This document shows positions 12,251 to 22,178 of a DNA stretch of 36,270 bases, piece after piece. A program made the translations under genes and the position numbers. Source of the DNA: Dimargaris cristalligena (lineage: Eukaryota > Kickxellomycota > Dimargaritomycetes > Dimargaritales > Dimargaritaceae); the NCBI GenBank assembly GCA_027576995.1, contig JANBQC010000266.1, forward strand, positions 1-36,270, in the 5' to 3' direction. How positions within the stretch are numbered: the stretch's first letter is position 1; every line of letters begins with the position of its first letter. Below the pieces are notes generated by a model. It searched no databases. It was not told the DNA's origin and was given only the letters and a program-made list of their open reading frames with translations.

Positions 12251-13609
12251 ATGCGTCTAACCATTACCACCCTGCTGCTCGCCACCGTGGCCGCACTGGC
12301 CGCTAGCACCGCCGTTGCCCAGCCGGCCGGTAGTTCCGATGCCAGCGTCAACCCCATTACCCCCGGCCAAGATTTGGCCGATAATGCTTCTGCTCTACCC
12401 CCCACCGTGGTCAGTACCACCGCTGACGGCAGTGAAGTGAGTCTGACCGACGACGGCAACGACTTGGCGAAGACCAACCGCGCCATTGTCGGCTACTATC
12501 CTGACTGGGTAACCCGTTTTATGCAACCCGAACAAATCCCCTACGAGAAGCTGACCCATATCAACTACGCCTTTGCCCTGTTGACCCAGAACTACGAAAT
12601 CAAGTTCGATACCGAATGGCTGATGCCCCGGGTCGTGAGCCAGGCCCACGCCAAGGGAACCAAAGTACTCATTTCGGTGGGCGGTTGGACCGGTTCCCGG
12701 TTCTTCACCCCCATGGTCGCGAGCGCCGCCACGCGGGCCACTTTTATTAACAACGCCGTCAATTTCGTGAACCAGTTCAAACTCGACGGTCTGGACATTG
12801 ACTGGGAATACCCTGGCCGGCTGGGTATGTCGTGTAACACGTTCGATGCCCAACACGATACCGACAACTTCCTCTTGCTGCTGCGGGAACTCCGCGCCCG
12901 GTTCGACCGCGAATGGGGCGGCGCTTCCAGCGCCGGTCGCAAACTGATCACCCTAGCCGTACGCGTGGAACCGTTTGACGGTCCGAGCGGTCCCATCAGT
13001 AACGCCGCCCCGTTTGCTCCCTTGGTGGATTTCGTGAACGTCATGGCCTACGATGTGTATGGCTCGTGGAGTCCCACCACCGGCCCCAACGCCCCGTTTA
13101 ACGCCGGGGGCGACTCCAACTGGTCGTTCACCCAGGCCGCCGACAGCTGGATTCGCGCCGGCTTCCCGCGCAGCAAGATCGTCATGGGTACCGCCTTTTA
13201 CGGCCGGTCCGCCATCACCAATGCGCCCATGACCACCAACAATATGTTCGCTCCCAAACAGTCGGCCATCCCCCGCGGCGACCAGGACGACGGTCTGTGG
13301 GGCGAACCCTGTCCCGGCGCACCCTACACTTACTCCAGCGTGTGGCAGTGGCGGAACCTCCGTAGTCAGGGCGCTTTGGTCTCCCCGAACCAGGCCGGCG
13401 CCGGCTGGGTGCGCCACTGGGACCAGCAAACCCAGACCCCGTGGTTGTTCCGCGCGGCCGATAACACCTTCGTGTCCTACGACGACCCGCAATCCCTGAA
13501 CATCAAGACGAACTACGTCCGTAAACAAAACCTCGGGGGAGTGATGCTCTGGGACTTGCACCACGATAATGGTGAGCTGCTGGATGTTCTGCAGCAGGTG
13601 CGCTACTAA
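12251..13609 (+). CDS. Secreted GH18 chitinase
   Basis: Single-exon gene, 452 residues. Residues 1-23 form a signal peptide (MRLTITTLLLATVAALAAST...). A short Thr/Ser/Asp-rich linker precedes the GH18 barrel, which starts at about residue 78 (IVGYYPDW). The family motifs are in order: SVGGW at 142-146; the catalytic DxxDxDxE at 179-186 (DGLDIDWE), with Glu186 as the acid/base; MAYDVYG; a GTAFYGR strand; and the C-terminal GGVMLWDL strand with the conserved Trp. All key residues are present. The enzyme hydrolyses beta-1,4-linked N-acetylglucosamine by substrate-assisted catalysis. No chitin-binding domain or GPI signal is visible, so it should be released. Roles in wall remodelling, or in attack on fungal or insect chitin, fit the family; which one cannot be told from sequence. 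Confidence 0.95.
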   Translation: MRLTITTLLLATVAALAASTAVAQPAGSSDASVNPITPGQDLADNASALPPTVVSTTADGSEVSLTDDGNDLAKTNRAIVGYYPDWVTRFMQPEQIPYEKLTHINYAFALLTQNYEIKFDTEWLMPRVVSQAHAKGTKVLISVGGWTGSRFFTPMVASAATRATFINNAVNFVNQFKLDGLDIDWEYPGRLGMSCNTFDAQHDTDNFLLLLRELRARFDREWGGASSAGRKLITLAVRVEPFDGPSGPISNAAPFAPLVDFVNVMAYDVYGSWSPTTGPNAPFNAGGDSNWSFTQAADSWIRAGFPRSKIVMGTAFYGRSAITNAPMTTNNMFAPKQSAIPRGDQDDGLWGEPCPGAPYTYSSVWQWRNLRSQGALVSPNQAGAGWVRHWDQQTQTPWLFRAADNTFVSYDDPQSLNIKTNYVRKQNLGGVMLWDLHHDNGELLDVLQQVRY

Positions 13610-14746
13610 ACGGCACCGGGAAGAGGGATTCACTGGACGAATAGTTCCAATCGAATCGGTGGGGACATATCCCCATCGACTGACTCGCAATGCCCCCTGG
13701 CACAGCTTATACCAGTAATGGCTTGGTGCGTTAAATTGGTATCTTTCGACCGCCCAACTTCTTCACATATTATTTTCGTATTTCCCTAGTTTTTCGTTTT
13801 TTTCTTTTCTTGCGGCCAGTGGAAATTTTAACCTTATATCCATCTTCAATAACCACACCTTTCTTGATCGTAACCTAACCGATTTCAATATTGTTATACA
13901 CTCCTCCTCCTCTTCTTTATCTTCGTACACTACAACCACAACAACTGGACGAGGTTTACCTCCATCCACTTTATCTTTATCACCTTCATCGATACACATT
14001 CAATAAATAACCCCACTATATTATATTACTAAACATGGTACATTATTATTGGCTAAATATAGGTTATTAGTCGCCATCGAGGGCAGCGTGATGATAAAAA
14101 TTATCAATGAATCATAATTTATTGGTGATAATAACGAGTATATTCTAAAGACCATTCATCCAAATCACTCATATGCGCTGGTATCAGCTTCAAAAATACG
14201 GTTCGCAGGGAAAGGCAGTTGAATTACCCATTTACAACACATACAAAGTACGTTCAATAGCGGCACCAATATTATAGATACTAAAATATTCCTCACATGA
14301 GCGTCCTGTAATTACTATCCCCAACCATATAACAGGAATAAATAACCCAAATAATTTAATATGTTTATTAGTCCATAGGTCCAGCGGTGTGCTTAAATAC
14401 AATGACTAAATGTGGGTTATTGACTCTGGGTATTATTAGGTATGATACATAATTGTTGGAACTATATTAACCAACGTATGAGACCCATGCTGTGACAACT
14501 TGATGATAGCACAACCAATCAACTCGAACTGCAAATTTGCTAACACCCCCACACCACTGAGGGTACTAAAGAAAGACCTGTATGACGAGAGTAAATGAAA
14601 TATAAATAAAATAAATAGAGCAAATGACTCCAAGCTGGTCACCAATAAACTGCCCATTAAATGCAGCATAACCATAGGTAATTCGCTTGACAGATGCTAA
14701 TTAACTATATATTTATAATGTACTACTAATAAACTTTTCCATGTGG
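13610..14746. other. Intergenic, AT-rich
   Basis: The presumed 3' UTR of the chitinase gene is followed by about 900 bases of AT-rich DNA. Open frames here are low-complexity or antisense and resemble nothing I know. No repeat was recognised. Confidence 0.5.
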
Positions 14747-14828
14747 GGGCAGATGGCCGAGTGGTCTAAGGCGCTACGTTAAGGCCGTAGTCTCTTCGGA
14801 GGCGTGGGTTCGAATCCCACTCTGCTCA
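14747..14828 (+). tRNA. tRNA-Leu (anticodon AAG)
   Basis: Complete cloverleaf of 82 bases. The seven-pair acceptor stem joins GGGCAGA to TCTGCTC with one G-U pair, and the discriminator is A. The anticodon stem pairs CTACG with CGTAG around the loop TTAAGGC, with anticodon AAG at 14781-14783. A long variable arm, as in class II tRNAs, precedes the T arm GTGGG-TTCGAAT-CCCAC. The A box (TGGCCGAGTGG) and B box (GGTTCGAATCC) are intact. There is no intron and no encoded CCA. With A34 edited to inosine it reads CUU and CUC. Confidence 0.97.
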
Positions 14829-14832
14829 CATA

Positions 14833-14837
14833 TTTTT
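14833..14837 (+). terminator. RNA polymerase III terminator
   Basis: A run of five T residues lies four bases after the tRNA discriminator base, as expected for Pol III termination. Confidence 0.85.
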
Positions 14838-15425
14838 GTCGTCCTCGACTCGGGATTACATTTTTTGTTTCTACTGTACCGTAAGGTTTTAATTGCCAGT
14901 TCTCTTCGTATATTTTATATACAGTAAATAAAGTACTTCAAATGGCACCGCGTTGCAGTTTAGAAGTATTGTAGTGCGTAATGGATATTGTCAGCACCAC
15001 TATACCATACCCCTGTATTCTATAAGCCAGGATATAGGATCTGTACAATCTGCGATTCTCGAATTTAATATGGCGGTGATAAATGCTCCCAATAACTAAA
15101 TGAATCCCCTGGACATATTGGTCAATGGAATTTATAATTTATTGATTGTATCCAATTCAACGGGTAATAGGTTTCATTTCGATGTTCAGTCACGCAGACT
15201 TGTAAATCCAGTGAAAACTCAATGATACCCCCCAAGCCTTGCTAAAGAGAAAGTCAGCAAAAAATAGGCCCCGCATGACGAGACACTAAGAAACCCCCGC
15301 TTAGGATATTTCCTTACCTGATGCTTTCAAAACCCTTATTGATACACGCTGAGAACTCCATTCTTATTCACATTCTTAACCGGTATAAAACTTTTTACTC
15401 GGGGGTTTGCGACGATAAATAGGCC
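14838..15425. other. Intergenic
   Basis: No gene is recognised between the tRNA and the vezatin-family start. It presumably holds the promoter of that gene; TATAAA-like sequence occurs near 15384. Confidence 0.45.
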
Positions 15426-18400
15426 ATGGCGGAGGAAATCGTGTACGAAGATTCGCCATTTGCGGAGTACCTATTACGTAGGTACATTTCATAAAGTTTC
15501 AGCGGTGCCGTACATTCCCTTCAGCACCAACTAGAGTCATGGTCGGGGAATCTCGTTGGGTGGGCATGAAAGGGCCCTCCCACGAACCACAAAGACGAGA
15601 CGACCAATGTGGTTTGTCAATTGAAGAATAAGGCAGCCCATTCCCCTAATGCGTCGTATTTTTTTTGCTTGTTTCTGTCCTGTAGAGGTCCATGGCGATG
15701 AGCTAACGACGATCCCTGCTGTCGAAAACGAACCAGACTCGACAACATGGTCGCCCTCGGTCCAGGCGGGTTTTCATCGAGCAATTGATTTTGCCCGACG
15801 GTGGTTCATTCCTGTAAGTTGTTGCCCAAGGCCCCTTTGGCTTTCTCGAGGAATTGGGAGGTAGGGCTGCTCCTCGGCGTTTGTGGGTTTGGTTTCGGTA
15901 GGCTATTGTCAACCTAAGCCCGAATCATTTTCCTTCAACTAATGGAAGTGATACGATCTTTTTTTTTTGGGGGGGGGGGACATACCCGTGCCTATTATCA
16001 CCCTATGCATTGGCATTGCCCACCCCAGGATCGGTTATTTTACGAGTCCGCATCGGCCTCGTGTATCGCCCATTGGAACACGGTGATGGAAGAACAGCTC
16101 TGGCGGTCACAGTTGCTTCAGCCTACACTGTCGCCGCATAACTACCCCGCAAGTGCACGCACAAGTTCAGACGTGCCGATACGCTCTACTCGGCGGTACC
16201 TCTCTTTATGTAGTCGGTTATTCCCCACTCTTGTGGTCCGCTTTCCCAGCCTGGTCAAGGGGAGCCTATTGGCAACTCTGGTGGGCAGTATTATTGGAGT
16301 CCGCCTATTCTGGGACCGTCGGCTCCCAGCCCTCTCCACGCCCGTGCCCCCCAGACAATGGTTGACAATGGTCGGGTCCGGACTAGCTGGATTATCTTTG
16401 CTTGGGTTACAGGGTCGGTGGTTCCAGGAGCAAATGCAGCGGGCGCTACAACAGGAATTGACCCGCCTAATTACCGCCTGCCAAATCTGGGATGCCCAGG
16501 CTACCCGCCTCCTTAAAACTATACAGGAAATTGAGCTTGTTGCACGAGGTTATCGGCTACTGACACCGCTTCCTCCGGTATCGCGCATTGAACTGCGCGG
16601 CTCGCGGAAACAGGGTCTGTCCCTTCGACAGGGTCTTCGGAGTGCTATTGACCAGCAATATAAAGAGTGGCAGGCCCATCCCTTGCTCTCCACCATGGAT
16701 ACCTTGGACGAATCATATGGTGCCACGGGACAGACTAATATTGATGAACTAGACATGCCACCCGTGGCTTTTTCAGGGGAAGAAAATCCAGCGGCTGACC
16801 CTCTAACTATCCAGTGCCTTAAGGATGATCTTCAGAACCTCTACCAGTACCGACGAATCTGGCTTCTTGACTTGATCGTCGCGCATCGGGCGAGTTCATC
16901 AAACAGTTGCCGAGATATGGTCCAGCGAGTCAAGGCTATTCTTCAGGTCGTTGATGTGACCGTCCAAAATGTCAAGCGTATCCACCAACTGGGAATAGGT
17001 AAGGGCGGTAGAGTGATTGGCAATGATATGTAGAGGTATATACAAATAGGCAGACAAATGGGTTAGTCTAGCACACTGCTTGATTTTACAAAAGGTACCT
17101 CGGATAAGCCATTGGCAATAGATTATTGCCTTTGGTATGAAGAAAATCGACGCATTACTAATTTGTTATTTCAGTAACCCGTTTCAAACATAATGTGCAC
17201 TGACATAGAGCCAGATGCGTCAGGCTTGGCTAAAACATGTCCGACTGATGAAAAGCACCCCCTCCTGGAGCATCTGAGTGCCCTCAACCATACTCTGCGG
17301 TCTATCCAGGCCAAAATTTACCTGAGTACTCAAGAGGCGCATGTCTCTGGACAGATACACGACGGTAAGTGAAGAATAACTTATAATGGAACATTATGCT
17401 CGGGGAGCGGGGTACTACTTAGAGTATACTTAATCAACTGTGCCACTTATAAAGACTGGTCAGCTGAATTGAAAAAGTGGCACTTAGTTAATATATTTAT
17501 AATGCTTTGGTCTGTACAAAAACTGATACCCCCAATTAGGCCGACGGGAACCGGGCCATTTAAATCAGCTCCAGGAGTATTACACATCGATCCAAACGGA
17601 CATTGGCCAATTATCAACTCAGTGGGAGCAGGGCGCCCGAGCCTTGAGTGCCTTAACCAACTCACTTCCTTCAGGTAAAACTAATTGGATTTTTTTTCCA
17701 TTAACTGGCCAATTTAGCTACAGTTTCCATTAGTGCACTTATTGTGGGTTCGAGCCCGCGTGGGCCTTTACTGGCATTTGAATAGGATATGGACTGTACT
17801 AATAGTCGTGTTTTACCCATGCCCGATAAGGGCCTATTGCACGTATCTAGGCCTTGACCAACCGGCACCATGCCCCGAGTCGGACAGTCCCCGCTCCGAA
17901 AACGATGTCGACGAGAGCTCTCCTTTTACTCATGATTGTCTCCCTGTCCCCGATGATGACCAAGGCGGCATCGAACAAGTGTTTGAGGCCGTTGCCGAAA
18001 AGGACGATGCTTCAATCGGGAGAAGTGTAAGTTACTGTTATGGAGTATGGGGACCAATATTTAGGGATAGATGCTAGTTTTTCTCTTTTGACCTCGAAAC
18101 CCACATACATTTTACTTACTCCCAACGATATTGGCCTTAGCCGTCGACTTTTTTTTTTGTTAAATCGAACACGGGAATCGTTTCTCTATGTACTTTATTA
18201 TTTTTTTGTAGAAACTATCTCGGCAAGAGCGAATTGTCCAGCAGCGCCAGCGACGAGAAATAGAGGTAACTAATAGTGTCCGTATATTTGGTCCAACATG
18301 TCCAATTGCTAGTCAGCACATATTAAGAGTATTGCCTTTTCTCTGAACTCAACCCTGGTATATGATATATATGTAATCAAATTTCCATTGTTTTTGAAAT

Positions 18401-18482
18401 GCAGAGCCAACGGGCACTCGAGAAGTCGGCTCGCGCCGATCTTGTATCCGAATTGAAGGGGGTACTTCAAAACAAGCCTTGA
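15426..18482 (+). CDS. Vezatin-family (myosin-binding) membrane protein, 8 exons
   Basis: Spliced by hand: exons 15426-15477, 15686-15813, 16029-16998, 17209-17364, 17540-17674, 17851-18026, 18212-18265 and 18405-18482. All boundaries are GT-AG and all phases agree, giving 582 residues. Two adjacent hydrophobic segments lie at about 138-155 and 171-188. They are followed by the hallmark region LLKTIQEIELVARGYRL plus PLPPVSRIE (about 222-248). The middle is coiled-coil-like and acidic, and the tail contains QVFEAVAE, KLSRQERI and a basic LVSELKGVL end. This order matches the fungal Vezatin/'myosin-binding motif of peroxisomes' family, which includes Inp2-like proteins that link organelles to myosin. 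Peroxisomal location is inferred from the family. The weakest call is the acceptor at 17208; a nearer AG at 17174 gives an early stop. Confidence 0.8.
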
Positions 18483-19162
18483 AACACAGTCGTTTGGGAT
18501 TAGTCTAAATTAAAACGAAAGACATTATGCCACTGCACAAAGGAGCTGTTACGATAGCATACCTGAATAAATAGAGCACTATATTATAAGGCCAGGATGA
18601 GGTCTGCTCCCCCATATGTAGTATTCCTGGAATACTCAAAGTATTGGTGGGTGGAGTAGTAGCTATTGGAGGTTGAATCACGTGATATTAAGCCTATATT
18701 AGGCAGCCGTTACCTACACTTAACTTTGCAGGGTGGTTTTTGCCTTTTTGCACCATTTTCCTTGGAAAATCAATACCGTCCTATACTATGAAAAAAAAAG
18801 AGCATGGTGGTTAAAGTGATAGGGAACTATAAAGAATTAACCGAAATAATCAAGCAGACTAAATCACATCAAATCAATTGAAGGCTATGCCAGACTGCTT
18901 TGTTGCTTTTATTCTACCTGTCTTTCTGAGCAGTTTCTTGTTGCCAGAAGTACTTGTCCGATTTACCTCTTCTACCTGCCCTTGAACATTCAACCAGTAT
19001 TACTCTCGACTAGGTGTATACTGCTGGCCTTGGTCTATTCTGTTATTTTCTCAGTTGTTCCGTCTCACTTCTCCTTCCTTGTCGCGCTGATTGCCTTTTA
19101 CCACACACCCCATTCTAGTTCCACCACACTCGCCTTTCTTCTCCAGGCACTTTCATATCACC
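18483..19162. other. Intergenic and NOC2 promoter/leader
   Basis: Holds the 3' end of the vezatin-family gene, a TCACGTGAT element at 18678-18686 and a pyrimidine-rich leader (about 18900-19162) before NOC2. A 62-codon frame starting at 18982 overlaps the NOC2 start and is not credible. Confidence 0.5.
18678..18686. promoter_or_regulatory. CACGTG E-box (TCACGTGAT) upstream of NOC2
   Basis: Palindromic TCACGTGA core, the kind of site bound by fungal bHLH factors such as Cbf1, about 480 bases upstream of the NOC2 start codon. The same nine bases recur at 27502-27510. Confidence 0.45.
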
Positions 19163-21412
19163 ATGGGTAAAGTAACCAAGCGTACGAAGAATTTCACCCG
19201 CAAGCATTTGGACGGTGCCAATGAGCGCCGTCGCGAGCTGGGCAAGGTCAAGCGTGGCATTCAAAAGCGCGAAACCCGTAAAACCGCCCGCGACGAACGA
19301 GAGCAGGCCCACCGCGTGAACGAAGAGATTACCTCCGAGCAAACCGGCTTGGTCCGGTACCCCCGGGACAAGACCGCCGATCTCGAATCCTTTGCCCTGG
19401 CCGACAGCAATGGTCAGGCCGTCGAGAAGAAAACGGTCCCGGCCCGGCGTTCGGCCTTTACCGACGCCAAATTTGACGAATACGATGATGGTTTTGTATT
19501 CGGTGACGAGGTCGCGGAGAACCGGGCCATGGGGACCCAGGGTAAGAGTGCTCCCGAGGAAAGCCAGACCCGTTCTAACTTCGCCGGTAGTAAGGCGAAT
19601 CATTGGCAGCACGAGGACCCCGAGTTCCACCAGTTTGACGAGAAGAAAACCTTGCATTTCGATGGTTCGGACGACGAGGGTGATATGGCCATGGAGGCAG
19701 AGGACGACGATACCGAGGTCCGGGGCAGTGCTTCGGCCTCTAAAGGCCCCCTCCGGGTCACCGATGCTATGGTCAACCAATGGGTCTCGCAAATCACCAA
19801 GAACTATGACCAGTCCGCCTTCAAGTCGCTCATCACCGCTTTCCGGTGGGCCGTCCAGCCCCCTTCCTCCGGAGCCCACTCGGTCCAGCCGGTGGAAAAG
19901 AGCAAGGACAAGCGCAGCAAAGTGACCAAGAACAAGAAGACGTCAGCGAAGGACCAGGGCATGGGTGCGGCGATGGAGGGCCCGGTCTACAAAATCGAGT
20001 CCGACTCGGTGTACCAGAAGGTGGTGACCGAAGCCATGCGCTGCACCCCGCTGTACCTCCGCCACCGGATGCCTCTGGATATTCCGTACAGCCACGAGCC
20101 GACGACCAAGCCCACGCATAACGAAAGCAAACTGCGAGACTTGATGAGTTCGGGCAAGGGGAACAAGGCCGACCGTAACCTCCTTCGCAGTTACCTGTGG
20201 ACGTGGCTGCACCTCTGCGAGAACACCCACGACTCGGGCATGATTCGCTTTATTCTGCAGGAGGCCCGCCCCATGCTGCACTACTTCCTCTCCATCAAAT
20301 CCGCCCAGCGGTTCGTGCTCCGGGTCCTCTACGAGTTCGCGTCCGTCAATGCGCCCGACGAGGCCGTCCAAGTGGCCGCCTTTATGCTGCTGCGCCAAAT
20401 CGTGATGGAATTCCCGCGGCAGTTCTACGAACCCGTCTGCAAATCCGTCTACGTTTGGTTTACGCGGGCCGCCAAAAACCTAACCCCGCATACCCTCGGG
20501 GCGATCAACCTGATGGCCCAGTTCGGCGTTGAACTGTACGGCATCAACCGCACCCTCGGCTATCAGCTGGCTTTCTCGTATTTGCGGCAATTGGCTATCC
20601 ACTTGCGTAACGCCCGGACGGCCGAGTCCCGAGAAGCGGTCCTGACCATCTACAACTGGCAGTTCATCTCCTGTCTGCGCTTCTGGACCGACGTGTTGGC
20701 CAGCCACGCCGAACCGGAACCCGAGGCCCTCATCGGTGTAGTCCAACCCACCCAGCGGGCCATTCGTGCCGATCTGCGCAGCCTCATCTACCCGCTCGCC
20801 CAACTAATTAACGGGACCGCTCGCCTCAACAGCAACTACTATTACTTCCCCCTTCGTTTCCACTGCGTCCGTATGATGAATCAATTGGCCCGCGCTACCG
20901 GTACCTTTATCCCCACCGGGGGCCTGCTCCTCGACGTCCTCTACCACCCCGAAATGAGCCGTAAAGTTCGCACCGTCTCCAAGAAGCCCATGGACTTTAA
21001 CTTTGTCCTCAAAGCGCCCGAGGAATACGAGCGCACCCTGGCCTACGTCGTGGGCTGCCTGGAACAGACCAACGACCTGGCGGTGGAGCACCTGTACACC
21101 CACGCCAAAAATATCGCGTTCCCGGAAATGTCCGGTACTCTGATTGCCGAACTGAAGCGGTTTATCCGTAAACGTAAGCTGGTCCGGTACGAGAAGTCCG
21201 TCGAAGGACTCCTCCGGGCGCTCAAGAAACACCGCCAGTTCATCGAAACCGAGCGTTCGGCCCGGTCCTGGACCCCGAAGGACTTTACGGCGGTGAAGAC
21301 GTTCCTGGCCACGACACCCGTGGAACAGACGCCCTTTGGTGAATTCTACAAGTCGTATAGTAGCGTGAAGCGGATGCAAATCGAGGCTATCCAGATGAGT
21401 GAAACGAAATAG
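19163..21412 (+). CDS. NOC2: Nucleolar complex protein 2 (Noc2)
   Basis: Single exon, 749 residues from the chosen start. An in-frame ATG 72 bases upstream (19091) exists, but the peptide from 19163, MGKVTKRTKNFTRKHLDGAN, matches the conserved family N-terminus (MGKV.K.TKKF..KHL) and has good context (CACCATGG). A Lys/Arg-rich N-terminal region with bipartite basic clusters suits nucleolar import. An acidic stretch follows at about residues 170-195. The Noc2 domain then fills the C-terminal half (from about residue 330), including LRSYLWTWLHLCENTHD, DEAVQVAAFMLLRQ and RVLYEF. Noc2 pairs with Noc1 and then Noc3 to escort pre-60S ribosomal particles from nucleolus to nucleoplasm. Length is close to yeast Noc2. 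Confidence 0.95.
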   Translation: MGKVTKRTKNFTRKHLDGANERRRELGKVKRGIQKRETRKTARDEREQAHRVNEEITSEQTGLVRYPRDKTADLESFALADSNGQAVEKKTVPARRSAFTDAKFDEYDDGFVFGDEVAENRAMGTQGKSAPEESQTRSNFAGSKANHWQHEDPEFHQFDEKKTLHFDGSDDEGDMAMEAEDDDTEVRGSASASKGPLRVTDAMVNQWVSQITKNYDQSAFKSLITAFRWAVQPPSSGAHSVQPVEKSKDKRSKVTKNKKTSAKDQGMGAAMEGPVYKIESDSVYQKVVTEAMRCTPLYLRHRMPLDIPYSHEPTTKPTHNESKLRDLMSSGKGNKADRNLLRSYLWTWLHLCENTHDSGMIRFILQEARPMLHYFLSIKSAQRFVLRVLYEFASVNAPDEAVQVAAFMLLRQIVMEFPRQFYEPVCKSVYVWFTRAAKNLTPHTLGAINLMAQFGVELYGINRTLGYQLAFSYLRQLAIHLRNARTAESREAVLTIYNWQFISCLRFWTDVLASHAEPEPEALIGVVQPTQRAIRADLRSLIYPLAQLINGTARLNSNYYYFPLRFHCVRMMNQLARATGTFIPTGGLLLDVLYHPEMSRKVRTVSKKPMDFNFVLKAPEEYERTLAYVVGCLEQTNDLAVEHLYTHAKNIAFPEMSGTLIAELKRFIRKRKLVRYEKSVEGLLRALKKHRQFIETERSARSWTPKDFTAVKTFLATTPVEQTPFGEFYKSYSSVKRMQIEAIQMSETK

Positions 21413-21705
21413 ACTATCCTATTTAGCATATAATTCCTCTCTCCTATATGCGGTCCGTTGTGGCATACCAGTTAGCAGCGTCAACCTGCCTATTTTTATT
21501 ATCACCTTATTCTGTGTCAAATTGATTTTTACTTTGGGCTTCTACATACTGGAATGTTTTATAACTCCTATGATTAAAATGATTATGATTTCAACCTAAT
21601 CCCCGTCCTATTGACATCGAATACAGCCGACTACGCCATATACGTTCGGCTATATGGCCAATTGGTCCATTATTAAAATGTGATTATAGCTAGGGCTTGG
21701 TACGT
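21413..21705. other. NOC2 3' flank with hairpin
   Basis: Noncoding. At 21635-21658 an eight-base perfect inverted repeat (GCCATATA / TATATGGC) with an eight-base loop could form a hairpin. It partly overlaps a second pairing (AGCCGA / TCGGCT). Possible 3'-end processing signal of NOC2; no more can be said. Confidence 0.4.
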
Positions 21706-22094
21706 ATGGGAGGGGCTGCTGCTGAGGAGGCTGGTAGCTATTGCTCGATGGAGGTGAATTGGAAAGGCAGAGGAGCAGGCATTAACCATCCGAACTACAA
21801 TTGCTCAGATAAACATAGCCCGATCACATGATTCAAAGGTGAAACGCTTCCCTCTGCAATGGGCTACTTTTAATTGATTTCCAAATTAATTCTAGAGAGA
21901 TTGAGAAGAGACCTTCCAATATGGAGCGAGGTAATAATGCAAGCTCCCGTGTTGGCTAATATTCTGGGCTATTCACAGTTGCGCAAGCTCAACTGGGTGC
22001 GCCTAAAACGAAAGACAAATGGGCTGTTGCTGCTGGCATCGGAACTCTTTGGACACCTATTTTGTTCTTGTCAATGCTAGCTATTCCAACGTAG
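21706..22094 (+). CDS. Candidate small single-span membrane protein (tentative, 2 exons)
   Basis: The better-supported part is a terminal exon at 21979-22094, after the acceptor ATTCACAG. It encodes 37 residues: a charged segment (GAPKTKDKW) and one hydrophobic span (AVAAGIGTLWTPILFLSMLA), then a stop. A plausible first exon is 21706-21733 (MGGAAAEEA), whose donor G|GTAGCT gives a 245-base intron and matching phase, for 47 residues in all. An alternative first exon at 21921 (MER) would need a 48-base intron, much shorter than others here. I do not recognise the protein; small mitochondrial or ER subunits often look like this. It sits alone between NOC2 and CWF19L1 on the same strand. Chance cannot be excluded at this length. 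Confidence 0.33.
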
Positions 22095-22178
22095 CCAGAC
22101 TCAATTTCCCTTTCCCTTTACTTAGACAATCGGTAGTTCCTTTATAAATTGTTGATATTCGTCACCGCTGTCTTCCCC

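Noticed and set aside
12953..13690. 245-codon minus-strand open frame across the chitinase gene
   Set aside because: Shadow of the GH18 frame produced by GC-biased third positions; it has no recognisable domain.
15942..16028. N-terminal part of the long open frame before the vezatin main exon
   Set aside because: It runs through a poly-T/poly-G intron tract and ends at a CCCCAG acceptor; joining to the upstream exons gives the family-like protein instead.
17742..17765. tRNA-like B box (GGTTCGAGCCC) in a vezatin intron
   Set aside because: The T stem does not pair at the canonical positions, and no acceptor stem, A box or anticodon arm surrounds it.
19091..19162. 24-residue N-terminal extension of NOC2
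   Set aside because: MGKVTK at 19163 is the family start with better context; the extension is pyrimidine-leader sequence.
19115..19879. 254-codon minus-strand open frame across NOC2
   Set aside because: Antisense shadow of conserved NOC2 coding sequence.
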